A DNA stretch of 64,000 nucleotides. It comes from Hemibagrus wyckioides (taxonomy: Eukaryota; Chordata; Actinopteri; Siluriformes; Bagridae). Positions 54,500-64,000 of the stretch are shown here, one piece after another. Both the position numbers and the translations under genes were made by a program. The DNA is taken from NCBI RefSeq assembly GCF_019097595.1, contig NC_080717.1:4713501-4777500 (forward strand). The letters are read 5' to 3'. Each line of letters begins with the position of its first letter. Position 1 is the first letter of the stretch. The notes beneath the pieces were generated by a model. It was given only the letters and a program-made list of their open reading frames with translations. It was not told the DNA's origin and did no database searches.

Positions 54500-55140
54500 G
54501 GACTTTGCGCATGCGCGGTCAATACAAAATGACCGTACAGAACCTAGAGGATGTTGCGCATGCGCGGTCAATACAAAATGAACTAGTCGCTCTCTGAGAA
54601 AACTCGTTTCTGCTTCAGTCTTCCTTTGACACTGGAGTCTCCTTCTGTAAAAGATAATAAATAAATAAATAAATAAATAAATAAACAAACAAACAAACAA
54701 TCTCCTCACAGATAACATATTAGAACGTGCGCATTAATATAAACCCGCGAGCTGCGTTTACAGCCGGAACTACTTTCAGAGCTGCGGAATCCACAGTGCT
54801 CTAATCTGATTGGTCGAGCAGTGTGTCAAGCGTGCTTATACGTGCTGGGAAGTTCGGATCATTTTTTACTGACTCGGATCTTTGAATCGACTCAGGCCAT
54901 AACGACACTGACAGGAACAAGGAACAGAACTTTTAACTTTTTATTTGCCAGAAAAAGTTCATTGCACATGCCTTCTGATACTTTTATGACAATTCCTCAA
55001 TATTACGCAACATTACATTAGTATTATCGACTGTAAGATACCGAGCCAGGAAGTGGTCACGTGATGATCGAACGAACGAACGACTCCGGGCCCGAAGACT
55101 GGGGAGATGACCGAATAATGTTTGCGCATGCGCGGTCAAT
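54500..55140. repeat. Repeats carrying three NRF1-type palindromes
   Basis: A unit TTGCGCATGCGCGGTCAATA followed by CAAAATGA occurs at 54,505, 54,554 and 55,122. Each contains TGCGCATGCGCG, a full match to the NRF1 consensus (54,506-54,517, 54,555-54,566 and 55,123-55,134). The surrounding sequence (GACTCGGATCTTTGAATCGA, CGAACGAACGAACGACTC) looks like a short non-coding DNA element. An (AAAT)n(CAAA)n run lies at about 54,654-54,700. Confidence 0.75.
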
Positions 55141-55249
55141 ACAAAATGAACGAATCACGCTCTGAGTCGACTCCTTGTTCCCGAGTCATATTAAGGATTC
55201 GTTCAAAATGAACGACACTAGTTCAGTGTTTAAAGCATTCAGGTCCTTC

Positions 55250-58200
55250 TAAAGTAACATTAGTGTTAAGGACATCATAAGCCCTTATCTCAAATGATTT
55301 GTATTTCATGATGTTATCAGAATATTTGACTTAATTCCAATAAACACTTTTAAACAGGAACATGCAATGCTAGGCAGCTAGCTGACAAAACGTTCAGCCA
55401 TATTGTGTCTGAAATGTCAGTCACAATATGTTTTATTGTTAATTAAACTGTTGTATCAAACCCATATCACATTCACTCACAATCCTGCGGTTATACTGAA
55501 TATCATGGCTAAACATTTTGTCTAGTTTTTTATTCATACTAACCACATTAGTCGTATATGTTCACTATAATTGTGCTTAATATATAATTGCTATAATTGC
55601 TTGTGCGATACAGCTTAATTAGACCACTCCTATAACAAATCATCAGTATTAAAGTGTAATATGTTATTAATATTTAACATAAAGGGTTTAAATTATAGTT
55701 TTATTAGCCATATATGCAATCATACACAGTACGACATGCAGTTATAATACTCTGTGTTATAAAAAATAGAGTCAAATGGAATAAAATCAAAATGGAATTT
55801 AAAAATAAAATAAAATAAAATTGAAAAAGCTGTATAGAATAGATGAAAAATATATTGACAAAATATATATATAAAATAAATATGATTCCAGGTGCATTCA
55901 GTGTGTAACACATATCCTAAGCAAAAAAATCTTATTGTTTTATATATATAAATATTTTTTAGAATTAGTGATTAAGGAGTAGTATGATTAGATTTTAGTT
56001 AAGTACTAAGACAGGTGCCATGAACTTTGAGAAAAAGTTAAATGATGAAGCTAAATCCTTTCAAAAAGGCGTTAAAGGTATTCCCATCTTTAATTTAATC
56101 GCGGAAAACTTTTCCGACGCAGGTGCAAAGCAGGCGAGAACCATAAAAACAGCCGTGGAGAAATCCAAGTCAACGTGGATTTATTGGGAAATTCTTTGCA
56201 CTGCATGTTCAGTTCTGTGAAATCCGGATCTTTCTCCGAAGACATGATCAGGTCGAAGCTATTCAAGTGTGTTCTCTTTTTTATTTATTTATGGCGTTTT
56301 ATCAACTGTGCTTTATTTGTGGGATCTGCGATAGCTTTTACCACATTTTCTCACCCCCTTTTTTTTCAGTGCTTTTTGGATGGCTTTGGATTGTTTGGAT
56401 CTTGCGGCACTGACGTGGCAGCGAGACGTCTGAGTAAGTGTTAGCAGATGTATTCCCCCCTTCGCCTCTCTCGCATGCTCCCTCTCTCCCCAATTACGAC
56501 TGCTTTTATTGTTGCATCTGACCGCAGTTCATGCCGGCACCGATGGAAAACATGACCTAGTCTCCTCACACATGATTTACAGTGGCTTTGGCCCTCTGAT
56601 GGGAATCAGGCCAAAGCAGAGGGAAGCCACAGCTCTTGTTTCTTTAGTAGAAACAAACACAGGGGCCGGGAGCGAGAGCTTCGCTTCATTCATCATTGTG
56701 ATTGTTTCTTTGCTCATAACAAAAAAGTTTACATGACCTCTATTTACATCCTCAAACACAATAAAGTCTAGGGCTGTGGATTGCTAGTGACAGCTTACTC
56801 ACAGCAGCACCCACACAACTCTTTTACTGTATATATTTCTTACAATCATGACCCCGTGCGCAGTTATCGAACCAATTTTAAAGCGATTCAATGCAGTTAA
56901 ATATAGATCTTAATGTATCCAGGGCGTTATAATAAAGCTACACAAAAAGCATCCATAACATCATCTATCACGAAGAAACAAAACCCAGTCGAAAGATTCA
57001 TTTTCTTTCACTCTCAAACGGTTCTTATGTGAATCTTGGTCTTTGATTGGGTCGATATAGCACACACTCTGCCCTGATCTTAAGTGTACTATTGACAGAA
57101 ATCAGGATCTATCTTCCCTTTAATTCTTTCTCAGTCCCTGCTGTTGAAAAGCATTCACACAACACGAAGCTTCCACCACCATGCTTCACGGAAGACATAG
57201 CATTACAACCACAACCCCAAATCCTGCTATTGCCCGTCAGATGGGGGTCTCACCTGAGTATGGACAGTGACGATACCCTCCCTGGAACAGGAACCATGTT
57301 ATACTACGTTCACGCCGAACATGCTCCACAAAGTACCGTCAGTGTTCCTGCGTACCACGCTGTTTGCTGTGTTATTTCCCATGTATGATCTATTTTGCCT
57401 GTTTGTCGGTTTTGCCTTCGTCCAGTTTCGGGGTTTTCACCAAAAGTAGGACTTTTCCAGCTCTCGCGGTTTTAGGAGACCAGAGAAACTTCTTCATCAG
57501 ACCTTCTTCTACATCCTCTACTGCTGAGACGTCAACATGCCTTTTAGAAAACACAAGCTACGGTTGTCTATAGTTGTTTATTATCAATATAGACACTGCG
57601 TAACCTGTCATCAGTTGTTATCACGTTAACTTTCTTTTCTTTTTCTTTTTTGTTCAAATCCATTTCAAACCACTCTCATTATCATAGTAACCCCACTAGC
57701 TGTAGTAAACAGAAATGCTGGCTAATATCTCATTACTGGAGATAAACTACAACTGTAACGTTGTACAAAACCTCTCTTGGGCCAGATCTGGCCTTCATCA
57801 GTGCAGCTGTAAAAGTGAAAATGAAAAGGTCTCGTGTTTAATTATCAGCATCCGGAATGCCGCTGTTAGCATACCAGCGCCTTGGTACCCGGTCCTAGCG
57901 CCAACTGTACTTTCAGGGATTAACTGTCGCAAAAGGGTGATCCGGGAGCACTCGTTCTCCACGGCAACTGCGAGATTCATGAACGCCGAGGCCGCCTTAG
58001 CGACCATAAACAACAGTCGGGGCTTAAGGGGCTTCCAGTGGTGCGACACAGGCGCTTAAGTGTCTCGTCTCCATGGTGAGCATCCTCCGGTCGCTCCTAA
58101 TGACAGACGAGCACACGGGTCACCTTGTCTCTCCTGCTTCCTCGCCATCGCTCGCCATTTCTCTCTCTCTCTCTCTCTCTTTTTTTTTTACACCAATCAA

Positions 58201-58568
58201 TCCGTTAGATCTTAGATCTTAGTATCTGCCTCTTTAAATAGATCTGCTTGCTAGCTTTTCTCACTCGTTTCTGACTGGAGCATCGTTTTTTAGAAATATT
58301 TCAGGGCATGTTCTTGCTGACATTCACACAATGAATCACCTCAAGTTTTATTTTTCAGATTATTTAGTCCATTTGGATCTCACATGAAGCATAAACACTT
58401 GTTTATTTGTCATCGATTGATTGAATCTAGTCCAGGTTTTGATTAAGGCCTTTGTGTGTTTGACTTCACACTCTCCAAATTAGGTCAAACTATATTTAAC
58501 CAGTGTTTGGAAAACCGTGCTGAAGTACCGATATGAAATCAAGTGTATAGTCAGTTCCAGTTTATGAA

Positions 58569-58623
<55 letters not shown>

Positions 58624-59030
58624 ATATAATACAGTACACATTATAATATTATAAATAATCCATTACTCGAGCCTGGAGTTAATTCTGCTGCATTTACCTT
58701 TCATTCTAAAATTACATCCTTGCCAGTTTCATGAGCTGGTTTCCACGGTAACAGACAGAAACATCTATGAAGCTAACCCGAGGCAGTCAACGGAGACTTT
58801 TTACACTTTCACTGATATGCAAACTCAGTAAGGCTTTAATAAAGGCAAAATATCACTCACTATCATCTCATTACACTGGACATGAGCTAGGACGTCAGTA
58901 TTCGGTCATCGGTAAAGTTATGCTGCGGTTCTGGAGGATGGATGTGAGATTTGATTTTCATCTCACATTTCCATCATCCATTTGATAAAAGCTACATATA
59001 AAAGTTCTCAGGATTTTGTTTTTATAAGTC
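55250..59030. other. Intergenic with possible conserved non-coding stretches
   Basis: No supported coding exon. Two parts have more complex, balanced sequence than their surroundings and might be regulatory: about 56,520-56,760 and about 57,780-58,140. A piece resembling a fish DNA transposon (CCTGCTGTTGAAAAGCATTC, CCACCACCATGCTTCACGG) lies at 57,136-57,195. CT runs are at about 58,159-58,180 and a (TA)n at 58,569-58,614. Confidence 0.45.
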
Positions 59031-59039
59031 TTACATTTA

Positions 59040-60060
59040 CAGCTGCGCGAATTTTGGTATGTCTTGATCAGCTTCACACATCTGGATCTTTGCCCATTTT
59101 TCCTGGCACAATTGATCAAATTCTCTCAGACTGGATGAAGATGCTACAGAAGCTCGGCCATTTTGAGATATGACCTTTGAATAGGTCATTTTAAATCATT
59201 CCAGTGGTTGTATGTGTAACCCCCCGCTGGGTCCTACCCGCTACCGCTTCAAGCAGGTCTCGAACCCAGGTCTCCAGCAATGGGAGGTCGGGTGCTCTAA
59301 GAATGAGGCTAAAGACTGCAACCTCTAGCATCAGTCGCTAGTTTGCCTCTTGAGATCAGGGGAGTGCGGTTTACCTGCACAGCACCTACCGCTGGCCTCC
59401 GTTACATATGCTTAGGGTCACTGTCCTAAAGGAAGGTCAAGCTCTGGTCTTATGCACCTTATAGACTGAGATTGGTCTGTTTTTGCTTCATCTAGCTAAC
59501 CTTCAACAATTTCCCTGCTGTTGAAAAGCACTCAAACAACACAATGCTTCCACCACCATGCTTCACTGAGGACATAGTCTTCTCAAATGATGTGCAATGT
59601 TTTTTAACCAAAAGATTTATAAGATTTATATGGCTTGGTTTTGGTCTCATCAGACCAGAGAACCTTTCCATTTGACCACAGCTGAGTCTTTTAAGGCTTG
59701 AGCTATGGTTGTCTCATCTCAGACCTGGATCTCTTCATCTCCCTCTTTGCTCCTCTTGCTTGCATCCGTGACTAATCCCTCCTTTACCTGCATCCAAGTC
59801 TGACTGATATTTTTCCAGAACTTTGTCCTGGGCTTGTTTTGATATTTCCTTGGGCTTCATGAGTCTGTTTGTTCACATATGTTTGCTTGTAAACTAGCAG
59901 GTGCATCACATGACACTTTAATTGCACACAGAAACGCACCATGCAGCTAAATGCTAGATTATACTATTCTTGAGAAGATTCATGATTCACAATCCCAATG
60001 AAGTCAATTGTTCCACTATAAAACATAGATCCAGAGAAATAAATACTTACACATGGCACT
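59040..60060. mobile_element. Old DNA-transposon remnant split by a small insertion
   Basis: Landmarks of a widespread fish element appear in order: ACATCTGGATCTTTGCCCAT, CTCTCAGACTGGATGAAGAT, CTTAGGGTCACTGTCCTAAA, CTGCTGTTGAAAAGCACTC, CCACCACCATGCTTCACTG and TTGGTCTCATCAGACCAGAG. There is no open frame. The class is probably Tc1/mariner-like, but I could not confirm it. Confidence 0.6.
59215..59406. mobile_element. 192-bp element with TGTAAC...GTTACA ends and 4-bp target duplication
   Basis: Begins TGTAACCCCCCGCTGGGTCC, ends GGCCTCCGTTACA, and is flanked on both sides by TATG (59,211-59,214 and 59,407-59,410). The minus strand contains CTGGGTTCGAGACCTGC, a Pol III box B-like sequence. TG...CA ends with a 4-bp duplication suit a solo LTR or miniature retroelement; a MITE or SINE is the alternative. 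Confidence 0.75.
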
Positions 60061-60589
60061 GCATATTTTTCTCTGAATATCACGTGGAAGAAATTCTTTA
60101 AGAGGTTTTTTTTATTTGTTTGCTTACAGTACTAACAAACATAAATTGTCTGTAAATGTAAAAGAAACTGAAACAACAGCCACAGTCATATCAGGAGCTC
60201 AAGCGGACTCCTTCTCGTCGTGTTTTAGCACTGCATTCTGATCATGCCTCCACCTCGGCTGCTAGGAGACTCCGCATTATGTGCAGGGAACATCGGAGCC
60301 AACATATTGTGTTTGTGTGCATGGTTAATGAGTGGTTTTCATGAATTGAAATGAATCTCACTCACATCTTAAGATACCAGTAGATTCATTTCTGGGCATC
60401 TTCATTTGACATCAAGTACAACGTATGTTCTGCTTGGGTCAGTTTGTTTCGTTTTAAGCGTGGAACGAGGATGAAGTTTGACAGGAGACGGTAAGATGAA
60501 TTAAAGATCATGAGGGGTGAATGTGAAACGAACAGATATACCATTCCGTCCATCTCTTCAGGAAGATCAGAGAACATGAGATTTTAATA

Positions 60590-60835
60590 TTGTTGTTGCT
60601 CCATGTTTGGGGTCGCCACAGCGGATCATTTGGTCTGAATGTTTGGGATTTTGGCACAGATTTTACGCCTGATGCTCTTTCTGACACAACCCTCCCATTT
60701 AACCCGGGCTTGGGACCGGCACTGAGAGTTAACTCTTCAGTGGCTGGGTTAGAATCAGGTTAGAATCGAACCCAGGCCACAGCAAGAATTGAGAGCGCGG
60801 GATCCTGTGGCTGGACCACCAGGAGGCTAAAAATG
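60590..60835 (-). mobile_element. tRNA-derived SINE
   Basis: On the minus strand, GGTGGTCCAGCCACAGGATC (head) and GCCTGGGTTCGATTCTAACC (box B) are followed by the tail complementary to GGGGTCGCCACAGCGGATCA. That tail is a well-known teleost SINE signature. Confidence 0.75.
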
Positions 60836-60854
60836 AGATCACAGCACTGCTGAA

Positions 60855-61000
60855 TTCTCAATTCTGATTGGTCAGAAGGGTTTTAAAGAAAAATCCTGTG
60901 CTTGCAATTCTGCCAATTCAAGCAGTTTTCTGCAAACCTTCACACCTTTACACTGAATTAAATTGTTTCTATGGTAACAACTTAAGTTTTTTGTGAAGGA
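60855..61000. repeat. Dispersed repeat with CCAAT and X-box-like motifs
   Basis: TTCTGATTGGTCAGAAGGGT at 60,862 is followed about 90 bp later by TGTTTCTATGGTAACAACTT. This is the same motif pair as at 33.9 kb. Confidence 0.55.
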
Positions 61001-61732
61001 GTCTCTTCACAAAAAAAAGGAGTTTTTGTGAAAAAACCCCCAAAACAGTTATTTATAGCTGCTATAATAAGCAATGGTAAAGTGTGTCATGTATGTTCAA
61101 GGTAACTATAAACAGATAAAAATTATGAGATAATGCATACATGTTGGTGTGTCGGCAAATTGCAGCAGTACAAGAGGAAATAAATGCACCGTTACAGGAA
61201 ATGAGGTATGTTCAAGGTATAAGGGAATAAGGGATAATAAGTCTCTTCATGGCTGATCACTTTAATATAACTGTAGAATATATACTTATAGAATTGAACT
61301 AAAAACATGATAAAATCTATAGATCTATAGACCTATAGCCTGGTTTAATGTTAACGTAAATGAACTGAAGCATGACACCTTTTGTCCACAGACAGATCAG
61401 TCTGCCTTGTTTTCCAGCTTGTTTGAATTAAATTTGTCTTCAGTGTTGTTAAGCTTTCAGCTCTGCACCAGGACCTGTTGATGTTTTGCAGGGCCTTATG
61501 GGCGACAGATGTCATTGTTTTGGTCGCGCGGCACTCATGTGACCACGATCCAGCATGTCTACAATCCGCCTTTACATACTAACTAAGACCAGCTTGTGGG
61601 AATCAGCTCCCTGTCTATTCTGACCACGGTCTTATAGCAACACTAAACACTACAAAAACAACTCAGTCTGGTCAAACAGTTCAGTATACCAACTCCATTC
61701 TGTTACCAGAACAGCTACTGCTTCTAAACAAG
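61001..61732. other. Intergenic, no gene seen
   Basis: No supported exon. 61,430-61,640 has balanced composition and could be a regulatory element; this is position-free speculation without comparison. Confidence 0.4.
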
Positions 61733-62600
61733 AGTCAAAATCAAAAGAATCAACGATAAAATTAAAGAGTCAAAATAAAAAGTCAACTTTAAAATTAAAG
61801 AGTCAGCTTGAAATAAAAAGAATCAAAATCAAGAGTTGACTTTTAAATCAAAGAGTCAGCTTTAAATAAAAAAAATTAAAAACAAAAGAGTCAAGTTTAA
61901 ATAAAAAGAGTCAAGATCAAGAGAGTCAACTTTAAATAAAGAGGGTCAAAATCAAAAGAGTCAACTTTAAATAAAAAGACTCAAAATCAAAAGAATCAAC
62001 TATAAAACAAAAAGACTCAAGCTCATAAGAGTCCATTTTAAATAAAGAGTCAAAATCAGAAGAGTCAACTTCAAAAAGAAAGATTCAGCTTTAAATAAAA
62101 AAGATTCAAAATCAAAAAGAGTCAACTTTAAATAAAGAGTCAAAATCAAAAGAGTCAACTTTTAAATCGAAGAGTCAAATTTAAATAAAAAGAGTCAAAA
62201 TCATAAGAGTCAACTTCAAATAAAGAGTCAAAATCAGAAGAGTCAAATTCAAAAGCGTCAACTATGAAATGAAAGACTCAAGATCAAAAGAGTCATCTTT
62301 AAATAAAAAGATTCAAAATCAAAAGAGTCGACATTTAAATAAAACAAGTTAAAATCAATAGAGTCAAATTTTAAATAGTCAAAATCAAAAGAGTCAAATT
62401 TTAAATAAAAAGAGTCAAAATCAGAAGAATCAAATTCAACAGAGTCAACTATAAAATGAAAGACTCAAGATCAAAAGAGACATCTTTAAATGAAAAGAGT
62501 CAAAATCAAAAGAGTCGACATTTAAATCAAAGATTCAGGTATAAAGAAAAAGAAAAAGGCTTTAAATAGAGTCAACTTTAAATAAAAGACTTTAAAAAAA
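61733..62600. repeat. AGAGTCAAAATC / GAGTCAACTTTAAATAAA minisatellite
   Basis: About 870 bp of imperfect repeats alternating AAAATCAAAAGAGTCAACTT and TTAAATAAAAAGAGTC modules, combined period about 33-36 bp, with many point changes and small deletions. The plus strand is A-rich. No coding signal. Confidence 0.92.
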
Positions 62601-63515
62601 ATCAGCTTTAACTAAACGGTTGTAAAAACACCATTTAAACATCATTAATCAACCATGTGATCTACTGACTGCCCATTGGCTCTAATGTACAGAATTCAGT
62701 ACGCTGTTAGCACTCAGAACTTTAATCCCAGCCTTGATCTGTATGAAATTCAGCACTTTATGATCATTCCTAGAACCGCTGTTTGGTTTTTATTTTTTTT
62801 TGAAGCTCAACAGAAACTCGACACTTTTTCCACGCTGAAAAAACAAACTCGGAAAGGTCTATTGCATAACGGCTGAAATCTTTGAACCGCATCCTCGTGT
62901 TTGTCCTAGCGCTCCTCTCAGAAGAATGGCCAAGCTCCAGCCTAAGGTCACACGAATGTGAACGACTCTGCATGCAGGCAAAAAAAAGTGTTTTTCCAAG
63001 CGTTTTCTGTGTGATCAGATCCAGAAGAGAAAATGTCAGCACTGTTTCCCAGGTCAGGGAAACGTCTTCACCTGTCATCATGACCTGAGAAAATATAGCA
63101 AGGTGTAACACCAAGAGATTTCATCCCTCAAGCTGAGGCTTCATTTGCTCTAATGTTCTTCGGATAGACTTTCGACTCAGAGTACAGATTTAGAGCTACA
63201 TTTTTTGAAGGAAAAAAAAAAAGTTCCTTGAGGTTCTATAGGGAACCCTGGGGTTCTGGGCAGCAGAACCTTTTTTTGCAAAAAATAATAGTTCTCTGTA
63301 GAAACCTTTAGAGAGCAAAAACAGTTCTAATAATTTAAAGAATGCATAAGGTAAAAAATCCATGCCAATACTGTTGAAGTTTTATCTCTATGTAAATAAT
63401 GACATGTTTATGAATGATATATTTTAGATCAAATAATTCATTAAATTTGGGAAATAATTCAAGCTGAAATGATAGCAGGACTTCAATAAGAAGGGGTTTT
63501 GCTATTATCAATATA

Positions 63516-63517
<2 letters not shown>
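62601..63517. other. Intergenic, no gene seen
   Basis: Short open frames on both strands lack any recognisable family feature. A palindromic stretch with GGTTCTATAGGGAACCCTGG and GGGTTCTGGGCAGCAGAACC lies at about 63,232-63,272; it resembles a common fish repeat. Confidence 0.45.
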
Positions 63518-63567
<50 letters not shown>

Positions 63568-63597
63568 ATTATAGAGTGTTTGAATTCGCTGTAAAAC

Positions 63598-63647
<50 letters not shown>

Positions 63648-63858
63648 TGATGATGATGATAATAATAAGAATAATAATATTTATCATATTTTACTTAGAA
63701 AGATACATATAGTGTCTTTAAATTATTCACCATTCCATTTTTATGGCACATAAATAAGCTCCTCCCACCTCCAAAGCAGATGTGATCAGCCCCGCCCCTT
63801 TTCCATAAAAGGCAACTCACTCAAAATACAAATATTGTTTGAACAACTGACGTGCCTA

Positions 63859-63916
<58 letters not shown>

Positions 63917-64000
63917 TATTTTACTTAGAAAGATACATATAGTGTCTTTAAACCATTCACCATTCCATTTTTCTGGCCCATACATAAGCTCCTCCCACCT
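63518..64000. repeat. (AT)n and (AAT)n runs with a 230-bp direct duplication reaching the window end
   Basis: (AT)n at 63,519-63,564, AAT/ATG triplets at 63,597-63,680, then unique sequence from TTACTTAGAAAGATACATAT (63,691) with GCTCCTCCCACCTCC. The same sequence starts again at 63,921 after a second AAT run (63,860-63,915). The offset is exactly 230 bp, and the second copy is cut by the window end. Confidence 0.92.

Noticed and set aside
56020..56220. 66-codon plus-strand frame starting MNFEKKLNDEAKSF
   Set aside because: No recognisable domain, splice partner or neighbour support; indistinguishable from chance.
59215..59406. A functional tRNA gene from the box B-like sequence
   Set aside because: No full cloverleaf can be drawn; it lies within an inserted element.

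Overview
This is a teleost-type vertebrate nuclear window. It has spliced genes with GT/AG introns, dense simple repeats, Tc1-like DNA transposons, tRNA-derived SINEs and one nuclear tRNA gene. Three protein genes could be rebuilt exon by exon, and every junction I propose keeps a consistent phase. The species cannot be fixed from sequence alone; the repeat content would suit an otophysan such as a catfish, which is inference.

Layout. (1) Positions 1-13,727 are one giant GT/GA-rich satellite in two domains, with kilobase-scale higher-order duplications. (2) Positions 13,834-17,337, minus strand, hold the first ten coding exons of an mmp25-like GPI-type matrix metalloproteinase. The satellite starts about 100 bp past the last visible exon, so it probably fills a large mmp25 intron, and the C-terminal exons would lie left of the window. 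(3) Positions 17.4-26.0 kb are gene-free: microsatellites, a retroposon tail and Tc1 remnants, ending at a tRNA-Ala(UGC) gene. (4) Positions 26,676-38,394, plus strand, hold simc1 in ten coding exons (784 codons). It encodes a SUMO-interacting-motif protein, and its introns are packed with Tc1 derivatives and SINEs. (5) Positions 41,591-49,578, plus strand, hold cnot6, the CCR4-type deadenylase, in eleven coding exons (558 codons), with a 3'UTR of about 2.8 kb ending near 52.4 kb. (6) Positions 52.4-64.0 kb have no recognisable gene. They hold tandem repeats, NRF1-palindrome repeats, nested transposons and an AT-rich duplication cut by the window end.

The genes act separately: pericellular proteolysis (mmp25), SUMO-linked genome maintenance (simc1) and mRNA deadenylation (cnot6). 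simc1 next to cnot6 agrees with both genes lying on human 5q35. No microbial-style operon, defence locus or CRISPR array is present.

The most unusual material is the 13.7 kb satellite, whose transcribed strand (relative to mmp25) is almost free of G and so lacks splice signals. Next come fold-back derivatives of one Tc1 family that share the same junction at two loci, a set of MITEs that share one internal-deletion junction, and several clear nested insertions.
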